The notes below the pieces were generated by a model. That model was not told the origin of the DNA and searched no databases. It was given only the letters and a program-made list of their open reading frames with translations. Positions 22,842 to 34,986 of a stretch of 64,000 nucleotides of DNA are shown one piece after another. This DNA comes from Takakia lepidozioides. Lineage: Eukaryota > Streptophyta > Takakiopsida > Takakiales > Takakiaceae. The stretch is taken from positions 80,313,171 through 80,377,170 of the forward strand of contig CM060732.1 in the NCBI GenBank assembly GCA_030704615.1. Direction: 5' to 3'. How positions within the stretch are numbered: position 1 is the first letter of the stretch; every line of letters starts with the position of its first letter. The position numbers and the translations under genes are program-made.

Positions 22842-25682
22842 TCACCAGTAATCCCCACAAGAACAAACGCCATCTTGGAAGTGGTGAAAGCGGTTCGCAT
22901 CCCGCACAACAATAGTTCGACCAACAATCTTGGAGATGAACTTGGTGGCCATGTGGCAGTCACCACACACCCGAAGATTCTTGATGACATGTACAGGCAA
23001 CCCAGGGACTGTGCTTATCAGCCCAAAAGCAATGGCCAGCTTCTCACTGTGGTGGCAAAGAGAAAATTCCTTTTGGTCCTCCTCCACATCATGCAATACA
23101 AAGTGCGTGTCAGGAATATACCCTGCTTCCTTCATCTGCCCAGACAATCTTTTCAGCTCAGCATGGATTTCTTCAATCTGTGGACCAACCTGGCTCCTTT
23201 CTGACATCTCGAACCTTCATCATTTTTCTCACTTTTGCAGTATCATTCCACCTACCAGCTGCGGCATAAATGTTTGATAGAAGCACATAGGTTGCAGCAT
23301 CCTGTTGATCACATGTGAGGATAGATTTTGCTGCACATTCTGCCACCCCCACATTGCCATGAATTCTGCATGCACCAAGCAAGGCTTTCCACACCGCAGC
23401 ATGTGGTTTGCCTGGCATTTTGTTAATAAAGTCCTCTGCCTCCACCAATTGTCCCGCGCGGCCGAGAAGGTCCACCATGCAGCCAAAAATCTCCACTGTA
23501 GGAGTGAGGCCATGATCTTGACTCATGGAATCAAAATAGTGTCTGCCTTCATCCACTAGGCCCCCATGGCTACATGCAGAGAGAACACCTATAAAAGTGA
23601 TAGTATTTGGCTTCACACCTTCCTCTTGCATTCCTTCAATTAGTTGCAGGGCCTCCTTACGACAACCATGCTGAGCATATCCTGCGATCATCGCGTTCCA
23701 TGAAACCACATCTCGTTTAGCCATATTGTCAAACACTTTCTTAGCATCGTCAATGCTCCCGCATTTGGCATACATATCCACAAGGGCATTCTCCAGAATG
23801 ATATTGGGTACAATTCCAGTTTTCATGATGTCAGCATGGATTCTTTTGCCCTTTTCCAGAGCTGCAAGACTGGCACACGCATTGCCAACACAAACAAATG
23901 TGACCTGGTTGGGTTTTACCCTTTCCCTCATCATTTGTTCATACATGTTCAAAGCCTCCATGCCACACCCATGCTGGGCATATCCTGTGATCATCGCATT
24001 CCATGAGACCACATCTCGTTTAGTCATATTGTCGAACACTTCTTTTGCATCCTTGATACTCCCACATTTCGCATACATGTCGATGAGGGTAGTGTCCAAG
24101 ACGATATTTGGCACAATTCCAGCTTTCATGATGTTAACATACACCTCTTTGGCCTTTTCCAGGGCCCCCAGGCTTGCACATGCAACGCAAATGCAGACAA
24201 ACGTGACCTGGTTGGACTTCACCCCTTCCTGCATCATTTGATCGTAGGTCTCCAAAGCCTCCTTCCCACACCCATTCTGGGCATATCCTGCGATCATCGC
24301 ATTCCATGAAACCACATCTCGTTCAGCCATATTGTCAAACACTCCTTTTGCGTCCTCAATGCTCCCACATTTGGCATACATGTCCAGGAGGGTATTGTCC
24401 AGAATGATATCTGGTACAATTCCAGCTTTCATGATGTCAGCATGCACCTCTTTGCCCTTTTGTAAGGCTGTCAGGCTGGCACATGCATTGCAAACGCAAA
24501 CAAATGTGACATGGTTGGGCTTCACTCCTTCCCACATCATTTGCTCATAGGTCTCCAAAGCTTGCATCCCACACCCATGCTGGGCATAACCTGTGATCAT
24601 CGCATTCCAAGAGACCACATTTCGTTGAGCCATATTGTCAAACACTACCTTTGCATCCTCAATGCTCCCACATTTCGCATACATGGCCACCAGCGTATTG
24701 GCCAAAATAATATCTGGTACAATTCCCACTTTGATAATGTCAGCATTTACCTCTTTGGCCTTTTGCAGGGCTGCCAGGCAAGCACACGCATTGCAAACAC
24801 CAACGAACGTCACCTGGTTGGGCTTCACCCCTTCCAGCATCATTTGCTCATATGTCTCCAAAGCCTTCATCCCACACCCATTCTGGGAATATCCTGCAAT
24901 CATTGCATTCCATGACACCACATCTTTTTCAGCCATATCGTCAAATACTCGCTTTGCATCCTCAGTGCTACCACATTTGGCATACATGTCCACCAGGGTA
25001 TTGTCCAAGAGAACATTTGGCACAATTCCAGCTTTCATGATATCAGCATGTACATCTTTGCCCTTTCTCAGGACTGCCAGGCTGGCACATGCCTTGAGAA
25101 CGCAAATGAATGTGACCTGATTGGGTATAAACCCATTCAGCATCATCTGTTCATAGGTCTCGAGGGCCTCCCTACAATATCCCTGCTTGGCATATCCTGC
25201 TATCATAATATTCCACGTGATCAAACTTTGTGCGGGCATTTGGTCAAACACTAGACGTGCTTCCAAAACACTCCCACACTTGGCATGCATGTTGATGAGG
25301 GTGTTGTATAGAAAGATGTCTGGCTTTGATCCACTTTGGATGATGTGGGCATGGACCTGCTTTCCCTCTGGTAGACCTTTCGTTTTGATGCACTCCTGCA
25401 GAAGACACACATACGTTTTGGAGTCTGGCGAAATACCTCCTTGATTCAGAGCCTGCAATGCCTCTTTCAGTTGTCCTGCCTTACACAGTGTCCTCACCTT
25501 TCCACATCTTTGAAAAGAGGCCATCACGGGGGGGGGCGCCTGACTCACGCAATTGTGCTGCCGCAGCTAGCAGCGTAACCTCGGGGAGGTTTGTTAGGGC
25601 ATCCCAAAGTGCAAAGTAAAGATGTGGAGATTGTACTTACCGCCATGGCTGCTCCTTCTCCAACATTTGCAAGCCCTGCCAT
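22842..25682 (-). CDS. PLS-class PPR protein with DYW deaminase domain (frame break before DYW)
   Basis: The main exon runs from ATG 25524 to a stop at 23173. A short upstream exon (25682-25641, starting [14 protein letters not shown]) with GTAAGT and an in-phase AG acceptor at 25540 could supply a longer N terminus; this is inferred. The protein is a chain of P, L and S motifs with six near-identical modules of the type [17 protein letters not shown], then [13 protein letters not shown], then [20 protein letters not shown]. The E motif is followed by a frame change at about 23190. The next frame (23207-22842) holds the DYW domain: [40 protein letters not shown] and stop. About 20 residues normally between EPG and [10 protein letters not shown] are missing, so a small deletion seems to have separated the DYW domain. 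HxE and CxxCH residues of the cytidine-deaminase fold are intact. Such proteins bind organelle RNA and perform C-to-U editing. Confidence 0.85.
23690..25230 (-). repeat. five tandem 303-bp PPR modules
   Basis: The segment beginning (plus strand) GCATTCCATGA(A/G)ACCACATC recurs at 23693, 23996, 24299, 24602 and 24905, a spacing of exactly 303 bases (101 codons, one P-L-S triplet). The copies are much more alike than PPR repeats usually are, which points to recent tandem duplication or gene conversion within the gene. Confidence 0.85.
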
Positions 25683-26065
25683 GGCTCCTCTTTCTCCAAC
25701 CTTTTCAACTTACGCTGCCGCCTTCCAGTCTGGAGTTCTGAAGCTGTCGTGAGCCCGATTAGGTCAGATTAGCTTGTCCACTGAACACCCAATTCACCGA
25801 ATTCAATTCATGTTTCTTCCTGGCCTGCCTAGTATGGCGATTTGGAGGAGGAGGATCTATCATTTTCGATTCAAGGTACCGCTTCCATCACTTGCTTTCA
25901 CAGATGCTTCCTACAAAGAGCCACAGATAGTAACGGACCATCCCTCTGTAAAGGGCTAAGTAGACTCGGAACTCTCAAGAGCTGCCATCGCCAAGCATAG
26001 TGTTTGTGCTGCTCGTATGAGCTGAAGACTCCTGTATTTCAGTCACTTTCGTTCGTTTGCTGCGC
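25683..26065. other. intergenic upstream of the PPR gene
   Basis: This holds the presumed promoter of the PPR gene (minus strand). No TATA box or other element was assigned, and no gene is seen. Confidence 0.3.
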
Positions 26066-26365
26066 GTTTCGTTCGTCCGGTGCGGGATGCAGAACCGCAC
26101 ACGGAAATGGGTGTTGCCCTCACCAGACGCCAGACCTCTAATTCTGTCGTTCGTGGGGTGCGCGTTTCGTTCGTCCGGTCCGGGCTTCAGAGCCACACAC
26201 GGAAATGGGTGCTACCCTCACCTGACGCCAGACCTCTAACTCTGTCGTTTCGTTCGTCCGGTACGGGATTCAGTGCCGTACACGGAAATGGGTGTTGCCC
26301 TCACCTGACGCCAGACCTCAAATTCTGTCGTTCGTTTGGTGCGAGTTTCGTTCGTCCGATACTCA
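26066..26365. repeat. tandem array, 83-98-bp units
   Basis: GTTTCGTTCGTCCGG (last copy GTTTCGTTCGTCCGA) starts at 26066, 26164, 26247 and 26345. Each full unit also contains CACACGGAAATGGGTG or a near variant (TACACGGAAATGGGTG in the third), CCCTCACC and GACGCCAGACCTC. Three complete units and a partial one are present. Open frames across the array follow from the repeat and are not genes. Confidence 0.85.
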
Positions 26366-27427
26366 CTTAAACTTTGATTAGCTTTGTAATAGGGTCTGTG
26401 CAATCTGCAGATTCTTCACTCACTGCATCAAATGCAGCTTTCATTTTCTACACAGCGGGTTAAGTTCTGCAGCGAAGTCAGAAGACTGGTAGAAGTTGAC
26501 GATTATGCTATCTATCTCTTGCGTGATACTGGCCTGAATTTCTGTGGCAAGAGCAGCAAGCACATTGTGTTCAGTTCCATGTAACGGAAGAGAGCTTTGG
26601 CACCCATCTTTTTGATCTCCAAAGACTCGAGCTGGCATGCACTATAACTCTACAGCTTGATCATTCGATACCATATGGTAGTTCCTGTGACACTCACAAC
26701 GCGGCCCTGGCAAGGCCTTATCCTACACAAACGGCACTAACGGATCTGTGCTGCAGCATGTGTGAACCTCCTTAAGTAGTAACTCCAGCTAGCTTTGCTC
26801 CTTGTTCTTCCTAATGTGCGGAGTGAATAAGAAGCCTAATTACACAAATCGGTCTCAACATTTGATCTCGATGTATGGCGTTTTGGTCAATACATGAGTG
26901 TTGACTTTATGATACCTGGGAGATTTTCAGAGACAATTGCTCGAACTACCCAAGCGATGTATATGCCCAAATCAGGGATGAAGGCGGACGTTGCCCAAAA
27001 CCAAACTTTGATAGGGCTCTTGATATCGGCAGTTGACATGACAGTCATGAAAACTCATTGACAATACTGCTACAAAAACGTGCTTGTAAGCGGATTTAGG
27101 CAGCAACCTTTGATTATGAGAGTTTTTCGTTGAATGAATGTGCTGTGAGACAGAGATTGGAGTTCCTATAGAACGCACGGTTTCAGAATTTATAGCACCA
27201 GAGAATGGTGTTGAGAGATCTGTAATGTAAAATTTGAAGTAGCAGAGTGCATTTGCTCCGCATTTCCGTATAATTTTGTGACTTGTCTGCTACACTGATT
27301 ACGCTCGGCTAGCTTTTCTCTCAGGAGCTGCTGTATGTACATATGTACGTTTCAAGCACTACAATTTTGTAAGCGAATCATTGGAAGATCTAGATTCTGA
27401 TTTGATAGCTTCCAGAGCGAAAATTCT
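26366..27427. other. intergenic, no recognisable gene
   Basis: A minus-strand frame at 26638-26441 (ARVFGDQKDGCQSSLPLHGT) could be a stray exon of an unidentified gene, but there is no supporting neighbour. Nothing else is visible. Confidence 0.3.
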
Positions 27428-30140
27428 TTGCAAGTTCCTCCCTCATCAGAGTTGTGGACCTTTTAGCTTGCTTGACGAGTGCGACTATCTTGGATGCTCT
27501 TGTTGTGTTGTTCATCGTACACTTTCGGCGCATATACTTGGCGAACTACCTCCTTTTTCGAGCCCTGCTTGGTGGGTGGCAGAGTACCAAACACCTTGTC
27601 CCAAAAAGTACTTGTGACACCGAAATTGTAGTTGTGCATCTTGTTCTTGAAATGGTGATCCGAGTGGAGTTTCTGCATCAAGAAGCAGAAACTGGAACCC
27701 TTCAATTCCATGTGACGCAACAAGTGTGCACACTGAACTGCAGACTGGACTCTAGGATGGAACAGTGGAAGTAGGTCGGTTAAAGTATAGTATAGTTGCA
27801 CAACATGTACCATGAGAGCCGCCGAATTCATGAATAAACATACATACGTTGCTGGTAGGTGGCGCCTGGCCGATTAAGCTATCCTCAAATGTGGTAACTG
27901 TCAAGCATTCAACGAGCCTACTCGAAATGCAGACTAGTGGCAACTGAAGGACTGGACCATACCTTCATCTCGTACAGCTGCTTCGTGAATGCAGCACCAT
28001 AATGAAGGAAGAAATGGGTAAGGTCGTACGCAATGTACCCAAATAACACCCCTCCAGACAACGAAGGAGCCACACCGCGGGGAATCAGGAGTGCGCCTAT
28101 ATGCCACAGCTGCACAATATTGGGGGAGAAAGATTTAAGAATGAGTCATCGGCATAACAATGATAGCTAGCATTTCTGGAAGTAGCAAGTGGTACTGCTG
28201 CAATCATCTCAATGCTGCTGCCATCTACTTCTTAGGTGATTAACTATACTCCGTAACTTATTGGACAGGCGCCATGCTAGAGTTGTGCGTAATTCTTTCC
28301 GTCTCCTTGGTACATCATCTACAGATTCCCTTTATCCTCCGTTCCCACCGTCTGTCTAGGAATATAATCTCTAGATTTCTAGCATACATACAATGGGATG
28401 GAAGTTTGCAATCCTGGCGATAGTGGAATTCATATATACTTACAGGGAAAGCAATGATGAAGGTAAACAATGGAGGAAATACAAGTCGATCTGCGTCCAT
28501 TGGGTGCTTGTGGTGGAATCCATGGATAAGATAATGAAATGTGATTGCCCTGTTCCAGATAAAGCAAGGTACATGAGAGATGGTACACGTCTGTATATAC
28601 GAACTTCTCGGCGAGGGATGATCTATAAAATCTCTTGCACCGTGACATCTGAGACCATAATCTGGCGAGTGTATGAGAAAGGCATCCATAAATTAGATAG
28701 CTCTCTTTATCCAGGTTTCAAATGCGTAAGTCGCCTTGAGAATATACGCACCTACTATATACTCATGCAAGTAATTAGTCACGTCTGTTCAGATAGTTTC
28801 TCGATGGTCGTTAGTGACCCTAAGACCCCATCTAGAAAATCAAATTGTCTACCATCTTCAGCAAACTACGTATGGAAATTTGGCATCGACTGAAAGAACA
28901 GTTCTCACCAATAGCTTGAAGCCTTTATGTGGAAAGCAAAACGGTGAATGCAGTACTCAAATAACGTCCACAGCAAAACCCCTGACATGAATGACGGTAC
29001 AATGAACTGGGCGGGCAGCCCATCGGCCAAGGCTCGCATTTGTGTCCACATCACAACTGGCACCCATATCGTCGGGATGAGCCACCATTTTGTACGAGTC
29101 AAAAACTGCAGATGTCAATCAAAACTATCACCTTCAGTAACATGGATAGAAAACAGCAGTAAAGACATACATACGGGCAAACAAGAATGTCATCCTCAAG
29201 GTTGTGCTGCTACATGATAATACTTCGACGGTGGACTCTGACTGAGAAGTTTCGGAGCAATCCTCACGCACATGGCATGCTCAAAATGGCTCTCGGGAAC
29301 TAGTACAGAAGGGATGAACACGCTGCATGAACACGCTGCAAGATTCATGGTATTGGACAGTACAGTTTTGGAACATTTTGTGTAAACCAGTCCATACCTC
29401 AAGGATATCATTTTCGAAAAAACGAGGGGTTTCCTTACGAGGTATCGCCTGGTGCACCCAGTCGTCATATTCTTCTCCGAGATGGCCAACCTGAAAAGTG
29501 CAAGCGAAACTTCGTCACTCATGAGGCTATGTATCTAGACGGAGCAAATCCAGCCCACCATCAGCACCTAAGATTCTGGACACGTAACCAAGTTGAACTT
29601 CCAGGAGACCGGTGTAATCGATCGTACGACATCTGGTTTACAATACAGTGGATGATCCAGCAAAGGTAGGTCTGCAAATTAAGGTTTGAAGTCTAACCTG
29701 GAAAACAATAGGCTTGCTCAGGTCCACCGTGAACTTCTTAGACTCGAGGCCGTCATGTTGCAGGGCCCCAACTTGCTGCTTGCCAGGTAATCCAGAAGCC
29801 ATTCTAGACTCCCTCCCAAGTCAGGAAATTGAACTGACGAGGTATTGTATTCGGCAGCTGGTTTGACACCTCCTCGCAGAACCTCTCTAGCTAGCTATCG
29901 AAGCAGAGCTGCTGTAATTTGGTGATAGATCCACACTATTCACTGATCAGCTGAGTGCCACAGTTTCTGCCGATACTGTGGGGTTGATGGAAGCTTACGA
30001 GACAGTGAGGTGCAGAGATGGAGACAGTGTGCCCGAGCTAGAGCTTATATACACTCTGTATAGTGTACTTGCAATACTTACATGTGTGGCACAGCTGACT
30101 GCAGCGTTGATTGTTTTATGACGCCGCGTCAATTGGACGG
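27428..30140. repeat. segmental duplication, unit 1 (hydroxylase copy 1)
   Basis: Homology with unit 2 (32567-35424) covers exons, introns and about 300 bases of upstream flank. Exon 5 with its flanks (27.93-28.13 versus 33.17-33.37 kb) appears identical. The upstream ends share GACTGCAGCGTTGATT followed by a near-palindromic GACGC(C/G)GCGTC. Confidence 0.9.
27463..29802 (-). CDS. fatty acid 2-hydroxylase (sphingolipid), copy 1
   Basis: Six exons, all with GT..AG borders and consistent phases: 29802-29698, 29490-29398, 29105-28909, 28549-28444, 28109-27963 and 27732-27463. They give about 305 residues. The protein starts MASGLPGKQQVGALQHDGLE, continues KFTVDLSKPIVFQ and VGHLGEEYDDWVHQAIPRKE, and has the membrane di-iron His clusters HRFAFH, HGFHHKHP, DLTHFFLHYG and HSDHHF. 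It closes with FGVTSTFWDKVFGTLPPTK. This is the FAH/FA2H family, which puts a 2-hydroxyl on the very-long-chain acyl part of ceramides in the endoplasmic reticulum, with electrons from cytochrome b5. The plant form lacks a fused b5 domain, as here. The C terminus runs about 25 residues past the usual end, and a segment (GSSFCFLMQK) precedes the last His cluster; an alternative acceptor could remove it. Confidence 0.9.
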
Positions 30141-32566
30141 TGTCCCCTTCCTTTCTCGTTCAGAGTTTCGTTACAGAGCGAGAACGGCAAGAAAGAGACT
30201 TGGATGTGTTTCTGTTCTTTCTGTGAGTCTAACGGAACTGATCCGTCAGATTCTTACCGAGCCCACCGTGTTGACTGACACCACAGGAGAGAGGTCAACG
30301 GGGTTGGTGGCGGGTCAGCGTGTGTGTGTGCGTGAGTCTCGTCTCTCCTGGCGTACGCTGTGTGGCCCACGCGATAAGAGTCAAAGGGGGTCCACTTCTT
30401 TAGACTTTCTGACCTCTGTGGAGTGCGCTGCAGTGCTGCAGATTGCTGACAGATCTAACACTGCAGTTCAGATTTATAAGAAGTGTAAGAAGTGTAACTC
30501 ATGCCGAATACATAAGGGGGTTTCCATTAAAACAATCCATTTGATTCCATCAAGTTTACAGAAAGTTGCATTGTCTCGGACGTATGGGCCGGGCCTGATC
30601 CTGGGCTAATCACAGTGTGGGTCTCTTACAAGCTTTCAGATGTTCTTCTCCAAAGGCAACTAGTGGCTCATAACCTCTCGCTACACATTCCGCACGCAAT
30701 ATTCACGAGTCCCTTTCCTGTCATTGCTCATGAGCGGAAGGGTTTATAGTAGTGTTATCCACATATGCTGCTCGGGAGAGATTAATTCTGTGTATGAATT
30801 CCAAACAGGAGAGTCGAAGAGGCATTTTGAACAATGTCGTGGTGAAAAGCTGGAAAATGTGAGGGAAATGTAGCCTGCCAAGCGTGCCTACGTAGAGCAA
30901 CGTATCACATTCTTCGCTTGAGGTACACCCAAGTTGACACACAAAGTCTTCCCAAGAGCGGAAGCTCCCATGGATCCCAGATAATCAGTGTTTGGCATAA
31001 GACAATTCCAAACCCCTAATAAGTTATAAGCCTTACCCAACCACCTTGCACTTTATCATTAAGACAGTGGCCAAAGGACCCTCGTTGGAAGAAAAGATCA
31101 TTGTCCACAATGATTGAAATGTGAGGAAAATCCAATTGCAACAATCACTAGATTTTCCGCCAAATCATTCTCATGTTTAGAAACAGAAATGTGGATGCAT
31201 TGCCAAAACAAGTGTTACACTTGCCCATAAAGGGCTACTGCCTGCGGGTTGGAAGGTGGACATGAAGGGGCTTGGGCCGTAACCAGGCAAATCTTGGTTG
31301 TCATCATCAAATGAAAAAAAAGGTATGACGCCTCCTGAAGGCAACGCAAATCATGGCGTCTCTTGACCCGGAATAGCTACTGCCTTTTGGGCTTGAAGGT
31401 GGACACTGGACACCTTTGTGACACCAATCGATGGATTGACCGCTTCAGAATTGGTATGTGTCCATTACCACTGGCTTCAACTTGGTTGTCCCTCAAATGA
31501 ACAATGTAGTTGAACCAACTAAAAGAAGATGCTCAACATTTGCATTTTCTGAGAATGCAGCTACAATGGTGGATACATCAGGCCCCATAACATTGAAGCT
31601 GGGATGACATCTAGTATGTACATACTGGAGCTAATACCATTTCACTAGTGGTTGTGAGGTTTGGAAACCACATATGTGTGTTGGATGTCGTAAAGATGTC
31701 CACCTTCCCATTGAAAGACACTAAAGACCCCTTTGGGGTCACGTGACACAAATAGATAGGTTTGCTTTGGCACGAGAGTCCACAATTTTTATTTTTTAAA
31801 GGTGAGATCCGCCATTTACTTCATAGTTATGATTCCCCATGTAGAAGATGGGAATCATGTAAAGAGTTTAATGCACATGCGATCCAATCTCATGGTACTT
31901 TGGCCGGATCAGCATGGGCCCGATTCACTACTTTAGAATGCAAGAGACAATCAAGCAATTAGTAAGGTGATGGTAGGCAACGAGCTTGGAGACCAAGTGT
32001 GAGTTAGGCACTCTCTTGAGTGTAACCCTATGTCACCCCGACTGGAGTTACACTACTATCAGTTCCATGTCACTCTTGAGAGGGAGTGGGGAAGATTTGA
32101 CATGCAAAAAACTGACATTCCGACCTGTCAGAGGTGGCAGGTGTACATTAAGTTCTTACATTATTCCTACAGTAGGTAAGTCTTCTCAGTCCAAGCCCTT
32201 CACCAGCCTCCAGGCCTCCTCGGGAGTATAAAGGACAACACACACATAGAGATCTCCTGAACGTGCAACGACTTAGGGGTTTACACGTGACAATCCAGAG
32301 CAAGCACAGAGAGAAATATAAAGTACATGGTTGAATTTATGGTAGCACCAGTAAATGGTGAGACATGTAATTATGTACGTAGCACTCTACCTCTGCTCCA
32401 CCTTCTCTGTATTGCATCTGCTACACTGTCTCAGCTAGAACACATGGATTTGAGGTGTTTCAAATGTAAGTTTAAAGGACTTCGTATTAAGAATCTGTAC
32501 ACGAATCACTGGACATCTATCCAAATCTTCCTGATCTACACTATGGTAGCTTCGGGTGAAACTGTC
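30141..32566. other. spacer between the duplicated hydroxylase genes
   Basis: No family similarity was recognised. A phrase (GGCTACTGCCTGCGGGTTGGAAGG, at about 31228) partly recurs at about 31375-31400. The plus-strand open frame at 30082-30609 has no recognised homology and lies partly in the duplicated promoter region. Confidence 0.4.
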
Positions 32567-32613
32567 TCTGCAAGTTCCTCGCCCATCAGAGCTCTGGAGT
32601 CACACGAGCTCTT

Positions 32614-34986
32614 TTAGCTTGCTTGACGAGTGCGACTATCTTGGATGCTCTTGTTGTGTTGTTCATCGTACACTTTCGCTTGGCGAACTTCCTCCTTTTT
32701 CGAGCCCTGCTTGGTGGGTGGCAGAGTACCAAACACCTTGTCCCAAAAAGTACTTGTCACACCGAAACTGTAGTTGTGCATCTTGTTCTTGAAATGGTGG
32801 TCCGAGTGGAGTTTCTGCATCAAGAAGCAGAAATTTGAACCCTTCAATTTCATGTGACGCAACAAGTGTGTCCACTAAATTGCAAAACTGGACTCTAGGA
32901 TAGAACAATTAATTTAACACCAAAATGTCTTGTGAAGGATCGCTTGAGGAGAGCGAAACGTTCGTGACGAATTGTCGCCACTGTTTCAGCCAGGCGCTTC
33001 TCATTTAATTACAATGGAAGTAGGTCGGTTAAAGTATAGTTGCACAACATGTACGATGAGAACCGTCGAATTCATGAATAAACATATGTTGCTGGTAGGT
33101 AGCGTCTGGCCGATTAAGCTATCCTCAAATGTGGTAACTGTCAAGCATTCAACGAGCCTACTCGAAATGCAGACTAGTGGCAACTGAAGGACTGGACCAT
33201 ACCTTCATCTCGTACAGCTGCTTCGTGAATGCAGCACCATAATGAAGGAAGAAATGGGTAAGGTCGTACGCAATGTACCCAAATAACACCCCTCCAGACA
33301 ACGAAGGAGCCACACCGCGGGGAATCAGGAGTGCGCCTATATGCCACAGCTGCACAATATTGGGGGAGAAAGATTTAAGAATACTGCTGCTATCATCTCA
33401 ATGCTGCTGCCATCTACTTCTTAGGTGATTTAGTACATTCGGTGACTAGTTTATAATGTATGCCATGCTAGTCGACTTGTGCATATGTAATCCGTGCCGT
33501 CCCGCTGGTGCATCTAGCTCTCCTCAATCTTCCTTTCCCTCCTTCTGTCTAGGAATATAATCTCTAGATTTCTATCAAGTATACCATGGGATGGAAGTTT
33601 GCAATTCTGGCGACATCGGTTGAGAGGTTATGTTGTGGAATTCATATACTTACAGGAAACGCGATGATGAAGGTAAACATTGGAGGAAATACAAGTCGAT
33701 CTGCATCCATTGGGTGCTTGTGGTGGAATCCATGGATAAGATAATGAAATGTGATCGTCCTGTTCCAGATAAAGCAAGGTACATGAGAGATGGTACACTC
33801 TGTATAAAGAAACTTCTCGGCAAGGGGTGATCTATTTTAAATCTCTCGCACCGTGATGTGATAAGACCGTGATCTGGCTAGTGTATGAGAAACGCATCCA
33901 CTAATTAGATAGCTCTCTTTATCCAGGTTTCAAATGCGTAAGTCGCTTTGTGAATATACGCACCGACTATACTCATGCAAGTAATTAGTCACGTCTGTTC
34001 AGATGGTTTCTCGATGGTCGTTAGCTGTGACCCCAAGACCCCATCTAGAAAATCAAATTGTCTATGGAAATTTGGCATCTACTGAAAGAACAGTTCTCAC
34101 CAATAGCTTGAAGCCTTTATGTGGAAAGCAAAACGGTGAATGCAGTACTCAAATAACGTCCACAGCAAAACCCCTGACATAAATGACGGTACAATGAACT
34201 GGGCGGGAAGCCCATCGGCCAAGGCTCGCATTTGTGTCCACATCACAACTGGCACCCATATCGTTGGGATGAGCCACCATTTTGTACGAGTTAAAAACTG
34301 CATCCATCAAAACTAGCACCTTCAGTAACATGGATCATAGAAAACAGCAGTAATGACATCCATACGGGCAAACAACAATATCATCCTCAGGTTGTGCTGC
34401 TACATGATAATACTTCGACGGACTGATCTGACTGAGAAGTCTCGGAGTAATCCTGACGCACATGCAGGCATGCTGAAAATGGCTCTCGGGAACTGACTAA
34501 CTAGTACAGAACCGATGAACACGCTGCAAGTGCTAAATTGGTAATATGGAACTTTTTGTGTAAACCAGTCCATACCTCAAGGATATTGTTTTCGAAAAAA
34601 CGAGGGGTCTCCTTACGAGGTATCGCCTGGTGCACCCAGTCGTCGTATTCTTCTCCGAGATGGCCAACCTGAAAAGTACAAACACAAAAATTCTTCACTC
34701 AAGGCTATCTTTACATATAGAGCGATCCAACCCACCATCAGTACCTAAGATCCACGACACGTCAACAAATCCGACATCGGCTGATGTAAGTTATCATAGT
34801 ACATCCGGCAAAGATGTCAGGATTCAATGAACCCACCCAAATTAGGTGCTCAGGGTCTGCAAATTAAGGTTTGAGTCTAACCTGGAAAACAATTGGCTTG
34901 CTCAGATCCACCGTGAACTTCTTAGACTCGGGGCCGTCATGTTGCAGGGCTCCAACTTCCTGCTTGCCGGTTATTCCAGAAGCCAT
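32614..34986 (-). CDS. fatty acid 2-hydroxylase (sphingolipid), copy 2
   Basis: The six exons match copy 1 in order, phase and, except the last, length: 34986-34882, 34668-34576, 34297-34101, 33759-33654, 33349-33203 and 32874-32614, about 302 residues. All His clusters (HRFAFH, HGFHHKHP, DLTHFFLHYG, HSDHHF) are kept and no stops are seen, so both paralogues could be active. The last exon begins THLLRHMKLKGSNFCFLM and lacks three residues relative to copy 1 (KEEVRQAKVYD against KEVVRQVYAPKVYD). Intron 5 carries a 101-bp insertion absent from copy 1. The 5' flanks differ by several indels, so expression may have diverged. Confidence 0.9.
32910..33010. mobile_element. 101-bp MITE-like insertion in intron 5 of copy 2
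   Basis: Copy 1 has no counterpart. The insert is flanked by ACAAT on both sides (32905-32909 and 33011-33015), and its ends are AATT-rich (TAATTTAAC ... CATTTAATT). The empty site in copy 1 reads ACAGT. Size, duplication and AT-rich ends fit a small MITE, though the terminal repeats are short. Confidence 0.5.

Noticed and set aside
23726-25444. Plus-strand open frames opposite the PPR gene
   Set aside because: They are antisense shadows that repeat with the 303-bp modules.
25641-25682. Upstream mini-exon as proof of an organelle transit peptide for the PPR protein
   Set aside because: Splice signals fit and the phase is right, but the 14 residues are too short and not rich enough in basic or Ser residues to call a targeting signal.
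26080-26370. 96-codon frame over the tandem array
   Set aside because: It repeats with the array unit and is not a gene.
30082-30609. 175-codon plus-strand open frame
   Set aside because: No family similarity. Part of it lies in the duplicated promoter region of the hydroxylase, and the frame is not kept in the paralogous unit.
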